Part shown: piece after piece, positions 6,620-11,096 of the stretch | How the letters are laid out: each line of letters begins with the position of its first letter | Numbering within the stretch: position 1 is the first letter of the stretch | Assembly (NCBI GenBank): GCA_045661365.1 | Contig: JAZRFL010000068.1 | Location: 1 to 11,096 of the forward strand | Direction: 5' to 3' | From: UMGS1484 sp045661365 | Lineage (GTDB): Bacteria; Bacillota; Clostridia; Oscillospirales; Acutalibacteraceae | Length of the DNA: 11,096 bases | Made by a program: the position numbers and the translations under genes | The notes under the pieces: generated by a model | The model's database searches: none | What the model was told of the DNA's origin: nothing | Seen by the model: only the letters and a program-made list of their open reading frames with translations

Positions 6620-6639
6620 TTGCATAGTTTCAGGAGCTT

Positions 6640-6669
6640 GCGGATTATCCCGAAAACGGGGTACTCCGC
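6640..6669 (+). other. Strong hairpin between dehydrogenase gene and fumC
   Basis: A 12-bp stem with one T-C mismatch and an AAAA loop: GCGGA/TCCGC outside, TAT/GTA (with one G-T pair), and CCCG/CGGG inside. It is not followed by a T-run, so it is not a standard rho-independent terminator. It may stabilise or mark processing of the mRNA between the two genes, or act as a partial attenuator. Confidence 0.55.
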
Positions 6670-6684
6670 TTGACCTGCGTAATA

Positions 6685-6701
6685 GGGGAGTATTTTTCCC
6701 C
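6685..6701 (+). other. Second, smaller hairpin before fumC
   Basis: GGGGAG pairs with TTCCCC around a 5-base loop (five Watson-Crick pairs and one G-T pair). It sits 16 bases after the larger hairpin and is followed by A-rich, not T-rich, sequence. With the larger hairpin it makes the 125-bp gap before fumC mostly structured. No good promoter match was found in the gap; TTGACC (6670-6675) lacks a properly spaced -10. Confidence 0.35.
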
Positions 6702-6744
6702 CAAAAAATTCATAAAAAATCCGTAGAATCGAGGAGAAGATAGA

Positions 6745-8121
6745 ATGGAATATCGTATTGAACATGACTCCATGGGCGAGGTTAAGGTGCCTGCTGACAA
6801 ATATTGGGCGGCACAAACCCAACGCAGCAGTGAGAACTTCCGCATTGGCGTAGGCAACGAGGTAATGCCCCGTGAGATCACTCACGCCTTCGGCATTCTC
6901 AAAAAGGCCGCCGCTATGGCAAACCACCAACTGAAGCCCGAAAAAATGACCGATGCGAAGCTGGCCGCCATTTCCAAGGCTTGTGATGAAGTAATGGCAG
7001 GGGAATTAAACGATCATTTCCCCTTGGTGGTATGGCAAACCGGTTCGGGTACCCAATCCAACATGAACGCCAACGAGGTAATTGCCAATCGCGGTAACGA
7101 GATCGCAGGGGAGAAGCTGCTTCACCCCAACGACGATATCAATATGAGCCAATCTTCTAACGACACCTTCCCCACCGCCATGCACATTGCCGCGGTAATC
7201 GGTATTGAAGATAAGCTGTTCCCCGCAATCGATCTGCTGGTCGACACCTTCAAACGGTTGGAAAAAGAAAACGAAGGAATCGTTAAATCCGGTCGTACCC
7301 ATTTGCAAGATGCTACCCCCATTTCTTTCACCCAAGAAATCAGCGGCTGGCGCTCTTCTTTGGAAAAAGACAAGAAAATGCTTCAAATTGCTCTGCCCAC
7401 TTTAAAAGAATTGGCTTTGGGCGGTACTGCCGTTGGTACGGGACTGAACACTCCCAAGGGATTTGACGTGGCGGTTGCCGATGCTGTGAGCAAAATCACC
7501 GGCAAAGAATTCGTTACTGCCGAGAACAAATTCCATGCACTTACTTCCAAAGACGAATTGGTATTTGCTCACGGTGCGCTGAAAGCCCTTGCCGCCGATA
7601 TGATGAAGATCGCCAACGACGTGCGCTGGCTTGCTTCCGGTCCTCGTGACGGCTTGGGAGAAATTTTCATTCCCGAAAATGAACCCGGCTCTTCTATTAT
7701 GCCCGGTAAGGTAAACCCCACCCAATGCGAAGCCGTAACCATGGTTGCGGTACAAGTTATGGGCAACGACGTGGCAGTTGGCATGGCCGCTTCCCAAGGC
7801 AACTTTGAACTGAACGTGTTTATGCCGGTTTGCATTTACAACTTCTTGCAATCGGTTCGTTTGCTTGCCGACTCTATTGTTTCCTTTAACAACAACTGTG
7901 CCGTGGGCATTCAGGCCAACAAAGAAAAAATGCACCACAACCTGCACAACTCTCTTATGTTGGTAACGGCGCTCAATCCTTATATCGGATATGAAAATGC
8001 CGCCAAAACCGCCAAAAAGGCGTATAAAGAAAACATCTCGTTGAAAGAAGCCTGCGTAGCCCTTGGCTTCCTTACCGAGGAAAAATTTGACGAAGTATTC
8101 CATCCGGAACAGATGATTTAA
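6745..8121 (+). CDS. fumC: Class II fumarate hydratase (fumarase C)
   Basis: This is a 458-residue, iron-independent fumarase interconverting malate and fumarate in the cytoplasm, a homotetramer in this family. Diagnostic segments are GSGTQSNMN (100-108), SSND (137-140), GRTHLQDATP (183-192), where H and T distinguish fumarase from aspartase (which has GRTQLQDAVP), and the mobile catalytic loop GSSIMPGKVNPTQCE (315-329) with its serine pair at 316-317. Length equals the family norm and nothing is missing. GAGGAG lies nine bases upstream of the ATG. It follows the dehydrogenase gene after a structured 125-bp gap and is followed 20 bp later by hdrB, so the three activities are probably co-transcribed. 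Together with the Arg-type dehydrogenase it can join oxaloacetate to fumarate in either direction. Confidence 0.96.
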   Translation: MEYRIEHDSMGEVKVPADKYWAAQTQRSSENFRIGVGNEVMPREITHAFGILKKAAAMANHQLKPEKMTDAKLAAISKACDEVMAGELNDHFPLVVWQTGSGTQSNMNANEVIANRGNEIAGEKLLHPNDDINMSQSSNDTFPTAMHIAAVIGIEDKLFPAIDLLVDTFKRLEKENEGIVKSGRTHLQDATPISFTQEISGWRSSLEKDKKMLQIALPTLKELALGGTAVGTGLNTPKGFDVAVADAVSKITGKEFVTAENKFHALTSKDELVFAHGALKALAADMMKIANDVRWLASGPRDGLGEIFIPENEPGSSIMPGKVNPTQCEAVTMVAVQVMGNDVAVGMAASQGNFELNVFMPVCIYNFLQSVRLLADSIVSFNNNCAVGIQANKEKMHHNLHNSLMLVTALNPYIGYENAAKTAKKAYKENISLKEACVALGFLTEEKFDEVFHPEQMI

Positions 8122-8141
8122 CAAGGGAGGAATTTGAAATT

Positions 8142-8936
8142 ATGACTTTTAGTTATTATCCCGGTTGCACCTTGAAAACCAAAGGCAAGGATTTGGAGAC
8201 CTATGCGATCAAATCTGCCGAGGTTCTGGGCGTAACCATGGAGGAATTAACCGATTGGCAATGTTGCGGTGCCGTGTATCCCATGGCTAAAAATGAAATT
8301 GCCACCAAGCTGTCTTCGGTGCGTGCTTTGGTTGCCGCTCGTGACAAGGGTCAGGATTTGCTTACTTTGTGCTCGGCTTGTCACCACGTGATCAAACGGG
8401 TCAACAACGATATGGCAAACGACCAAAACGTGCAACTCAAAGCCAACAACTATTTGGCGCTGGACGTTCCCTATACCGGTGAGACCACGGTCGTTCATTA
8501 CTTGGAAATGCTCCGTGACCGCGTGGGATTTGATGCTTTGAAAAAAGCGGTGGTTAACCCCTTGAAGGGTGTAAAGATCGCGGCTTACTACGGTTGCATG
8601 TTGCTTCGTCCTTCCAAAACCATGGCGTTTGACGATGCCGAAAACCCCACCATTATGGAGGATTTCATTAAGGCAATCGGCGCTACCCCTGTGGTGTACC
8701 CCTACCGCAACGAATGCTGTGGCGGCTACGTAGCCATGGAAAACAACGCCTATGCCACCAAAAAGTGCAATACTATTTGTACCTCTGCCAAAGAGATGGG
8801 TGCCGATATGATCATTACCGCTTGCCCCTTGTGTATGTATAATCTGGATGCCAACACCACCGAGAACAATCTGCCGGTATATTACTTTACCCAACTGCTT
8901 GCAAGAGCCTTGGGAGTAGAGGAGGATGCCCAATGA
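8142..8936 (+). CDS. hdrB: Heterodisulfide reductase subunit B-like protein (HdrB)
   Basis: This is a 264-residue HdrB with both CCG domains complete. The cysteines are C9, C41, C42, C77, C80 in the first and C152, C192, C193, C228, C231 in the second: the ten-ligand set that in methanogen HdrB holds two noncubane [4Fe-4S] clusters at the disulfide-cleaving site. Motif text includes YYPGCT, CCGAVYPMAKNE, CSACHH, YYGCMLLRP, NECCGGYVAMEN and CPLCMYNLD. Bacteria lack CoM-S-S-CoB, so the natural disulfide or other acceptor is unknown. The start has AGGGAGG upstream at a slightly long 11 bases. Its stop overlaps the hdrC start (ATGA). Related CCG proteins (TfrB of thiol:fumarate reductase, SdhE, GlpC) were considered, but the separate B-C-A gene order fits Hdr best. 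Confidence 0.93.
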   Translation: MTFSYYPGCTLKTKGKDLETYAIKSAEVLGVTMEELTDWQCCGAVYPMAKNEIATKLSSVRALVAARDKGQDLLTLCSACHHVIKRVNNDMANDQNVQLKANNYLALDVPYTGETTVVHYLEMLRDRVGFDALKKAVVNPLKGVKIAAYYGCMLLRPSKTMAFDDAENPTIMEDFIKAIGATPVVYPYRNECCGGYVAMENNAYATKKCNTICTSAKEMGADMIITACPLCMYNLDANTTENNLPVYYFTQLLARALGVEEDAQ

Positions 8937-9325
8937 GTCACAACAAAGAAACCTTGCGTGAAATTGTAATTGAAACCGCAGGAATCAATCCGCGCAAATG
9001 TATGAAATGCGGCAAATGCTCGGGTGCTTGCCCCGCTTATGATGAAATGGAATATCATCCTCATCAATTCGTATCTATGGTAGAAGCAGGTAAGATCGAA
9101 GAGTTGATGAATTCCAAATCCATTTATATGTGCCTTTCCTGCTTTGCTTGTGTAGAACGTTGCCCCCGTGGGGTAGAGCCTGCTTCTTTTATTGAAGCCG
9201 CTCGTTTGGCGCTGATTCGTCAATCGGGTAAAAACCACCTGAAAGCCGAAGACGTTCCCGCAAAGCTGAACGATAAACTTCCCCAGCAAGCCATTGTCAG
9301 TGCTTTCCGTAAGTACAGTAAGTAA
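8933..9325 (+). CDS. hdrC: Heterodisulfide reductase subunit C-like ferredoxin (HdrC)
   Basis: This 130-residue iron-sulfur protein should carry electrons between HdrA and HdrB. It has two intact [4Fe-4S] motifs, C23-x2-C26-x2-C29-x3-C33-P and C67-x2-C70-x2-C73-x3-C77-P, each followed by the helical segments usual for HdrC, and a C-terminal tail (QQAIVSAFRKYSK) that looks complete. It is shorter than methanogen HdrC proteins but shows no truncation. Translation is coupled to hdrB by the ATGA overlap, consistent with one-to-one subunit production. The next gene, hdrA, begins 17 bases after its stop. Confidence 0.94.
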   Translation: MSHNKETLREIVIETAGINPRKCMKCGKCSGACPAYDEMEYHPHQFVSMVEAGKIEELMNSKSIYMCLSCFACVERCPRGVEPASFIEAARLALIRQSGKNHLKAEDVPAKLNDKLPQQAIVSAFRKYSK

Positions 9326-9328
9326 GAT

Positions 9329-9337
9329 AGGATGTGA
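9329..9337 (+). promoter_or_regulatory. Ribosome binding site that sets the TTG start of hdrA
   Basis: AGGATGTGA matches the ideal AGGAGGTGA in eight of nine bases and ends five bases before TTG at 9343. An in-frame GTG at 9334 lies inside this site and so cannot use it. This fixes the unusual TTG as the likely start. Confidence 0.75.
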
Positions 9338-9342
9338 ACAAA

Positions 9343-11096
9343 TTGCAAAGAATCGGTGTATTCGTATGTTGGTGTGGTTCCAACATTGCCGGCACGGTAG
9401 ACGTACATAAGGTTGCCGAAGCCCTGAAGTCTGAACCCGGCGTTGTTATTTCCACCCAATATCAATATATGTGCTCCGAAGCAGGGCAGACCCTCATTAA
9501 AGATGCCATTCGTGACCATAAACTCACGGGGATCGTAGTGTGCTCTTGCTCTCCTCGTATGCACGAGGCCACCTTCCGCAAAACCGCGGCGGCGGCAGGA
9601 TTAAACCCCTATATGGTAGAAATTGCCAACATTCGGGAACAATGCTCCTGGATTCATAAAGATATGGAAGTAGGTACCGAAAAAGCCATTATCTTGGGTC
9701 GTGCGGCAATTGCTAAGGTGCACCTGAACGCTCCCTTGGTAGCAGGCGAAAGCCCCGTTGTGAAACGGGCATTGGTCATCGGCGGCGGTATCGCCGGTAT
9801 TCAAACCGCTTTGGACATTGCCGATGCCGGCTTCCCGGTGGACATTGTGGAAACCAAACCTACCATCGGCGGTAAAATGGCGCAAATCGACAAAACCTTC
9901 CCCACCTTGGACTGTGCCGCTTGTATTTTGACTCCCAAAATGGTGGACGCCGCTCAACATGATAAAATTAACATCTACGCTTACAGCGAGGTTGCCGAGG
10001 ACAAAGGCTTTGTGGGGAACTTCTCGGTGAAAATTAAACAAAAGGCTCGTATGGTGGACACCACCAAATGTACCGGTTGCGGCTTGTGCGTAGAAAAATG
10101 CCCCATGAAAAAAGTGCCCAACGAATTCAACTTGGGTATGGATAAACGGTCGGCCATTTACATTCCCTTTGCCCAAGCGGTACCCAAGGTTGCCACCATT
10201 GACCCCACCGCTTGCATTAAAATGAAAACCGGCAAATGCGGCTTGTGCGCCACCGTTTGCGAAGCAGGTGCTATCGATTATGCCCAACAAGATTCCTTTA
10301 TCGAGGAAAAATACGGCGCAATCGTAGTAGCCACCGGCTATAATCCCATTAACTTAGACAAATACGACGAATTTGCCTATAACCAATCTCCCGACGTTAT
10401 TACTTCTTTGGAATTTGAACGTCTGACCAATGCCGCAGGTCCTACCGCAGGGAAATTGCTCCGTCCTTCCGACGGCAAACACCCCCACACCTTGGTGTTT
10501 GTGCAATGCGTAGGCTCTCGTTGCGACGTTGCCAACGAAAAAGGCAAATCCTACTGCTCAAAAATCTGCTGTATGTATACCGCCAAGCACGCCATGCTGT
10601 GCCGTGAAAAATATCCCGATACCGACGTGTACGTATTTTACATTGACGTGCGTACGCCGGGGAAAAACTTCGACGAGTTTTATCGCCGTGCGGTAGAAGA
10701 ATACGGTGTGCATTACATTAAGGGTATGGTGGGCAAGGTTGCCCCTCAAGCAGACGGTACCTTGCTGGTGCAAGGTTCTGACTTGATCGAGGGCGAACAA
10801 CTGAAAATCAAGGCCGATCTGGTGGTGCTTGCCGCCGCCATTGAGCCGGACAAATCTGCCCGTCCTTTGGCTACCATGCTCACTGCCAGTATGGATACCA
10901 ACGACTTCTTTACCGAAGCGCACCCCAAACTGCGTCCGGTAGAAAGCCCCACCGCAGGTGTATTCCTGTCGGGTTGCTGCCAAGGACCCAAAGATATTCC
11001 CGAAACCGTATCCCAAGCCTCCGGTGCCGCCGCCAAGGTTATTGGCTTGCTGGTGAAAGACAGCCTTACCTGCAACCCCTGCGTTGCCCAGTCCAA
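9343..11096 (+). CDS. hdrA: Heterodisulfide reductase subunit A-like flavoprotein (HdrA), 3' end outside window
   Basis: The first 584 residues are visible; the frame is open to the right edge. HdrA is the FAD-containing, electron-bifurcating subunit of the complex. In order: an N-terminal Cys-rich domain (VFVCWCGSNIAG at 6-17, CSCSPRMHEATFR at 67-79, Cys101); the FAD-binding motif GGGIAG (147-152) with the downstream IGGKMAQIDKTFPTLDCAAC; an inserted two-cluster ferredoxin region with C243-x2-C246-x2-C249-x3-C253 and C291-x7-C299-x2-C302-x3-C306; then VQCVGSR and CSKICC (405-410), the AIEPD block, and SGCCQGPKDIPETVSQASGAAAKV closing the flavin domain. The window stops at SLTCNPCVAQS, where a C-terminal ferredoxin domain is expected. 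The start is TTG, giving MQRIGVFVCWCGS, fixed by its Shine-Dalgarno site. Fusion to MvhD or other domains cannot be judged. Confidence 0.93.
   Translation, partial: MQRIGVFVCWCGSNIAGTVDVHKVAEALKSEPGVVISTQYQYMCSEAGQTLIKDAIRDHKLTGIVVCSCSPRMHEATFRKTAAAAGLNPYMVEIANIREQCSWIHKDMEVGTEKAIILGRAAIAKVHLNAPLVAGESPVVKRALVIGGGIAGIQTALDIADAGFPVDIVETKPTIGGKMAQIDKTFPTLDCAACILTPKMVDAAQHDKINIYAYSEVAEDKGFVGNFSVKIKQKARMVDTTKCTGCGLCVEKCPMKKVPNEFNLGMDKRSAIYIPFAQAVPKVATIDPTACIKMKTGKCGLCATVCEAGAIDYAQQDSFIEEKYGAIVVATGYNPINLDKYDEFAYNQSPDVITSLEFERLTNAAGPTAGKLLRPSDGKHPHTLVFVQCVGSRCDVANEKGKSYCSKICCMYTAKHAMLCREKYPDTDVYVFYIDVRTPGKNFDEFYRRAVEEYGVHYIKGMVGKVAPQADGTLLVQGSDLIEGEQLKIKADLVVLAAAIEPDKSARPLATMLTASMDTNDFFTEAHPKLRPVESPTAGVFLSGCCQGPKDIPETVSQASGAAAKVIGLLVKDSLTCNPCVAQS

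Noticed and set aside
5666..6625. Long minus-strand open frame (319 codons) opposite the dehydrogenase gene
   Set aside because: It is the complement of a gene with complete family motifs, has no recognisable domain, and has no independent promoter or ribosome binding site; a codon-bias shadow.
7402..8124. Minus-strand open frames opposite fumC and hdrB
   Set aside because: Same reason: the plus-strand genes are full length with intact catalytic motifs, and the opposite frames look like translated antisense sequence.
1..11096. CRISPR arrays, tRNA or rRNA genes, insertion sequences, prophage or defence genes
   Set aside because: No regular repeats, tRNA-like cloverleaf, transposase or integrase motifs were seen; the window reads as ordinary metabolic chromosome.

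Overview
The window looks like chromosomal DNA of a strictly anaerobic Firmicute, probably class Clostridia (perhaps Oscillospirales or Christensenellales). The grounds are a clostridial-type Rnf cluster with its usual small accessory genes, a LysR regulator of a common clostridial type, bacterial HdrBCA, and strong Shine-Dalgarno sites with consensus sigma-A promoters. The exact taxon cannot be read from the sequence.

Left part (1-4021, minus strand): one tightly packed operon read right to left, made of a NusG domain II protein, a Gx transporter family membrane protein, rnfC, rnfD, rnfG and the start of rnfE, which runs off the left edge. This is the first half of a ferredoxin:NAD+ oxidoreductase (Rnf) operon in the order C-D-G-E; rnfA and rnfB would lie beyond position 1. 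Gaps are 17 bp or less, and D-G and G-E overlap by ATGA.

Middle (4022-4261): a divergent control region. Each side has a perfect-consensus promoter (TTGACA, 17 bp, TATAAT), one for the Rnf operon and one for a LysR-type regulator (4262-5188). A dyad of LysR-box form overlaps the regulator's own -35 box.

Right part (5189-11096, plus strand): a 483-bp non-coding stretch with two candidate promoters leads into an LDH-family dehydrogenase whose substrate-specificity residue is the malate dehydrogenase type (Arg). It is followed by class II fumarase (fumC), hdrB, hdrC and a 5'-complete hdrA that leaves the window at the right edge. The hdrA gene starts at TTG.

Taken together, the window pairs membrane ferredoxin/NAD energy conservation (Rnf) with oxaloacetate-malate-fumarate interconversion and a soluble heterodisulfide-reductase-like flavoprotein complex. 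The most interesting reading, which is inference, is that HdrABC exchanges electrons between NADH, ferredoxin and a thiol or disulfide carrier linked to the malate/fumarate branch, with Rnf closing the ferredoxin/NADH loop. The partner genes that would settle this lie outside the window.
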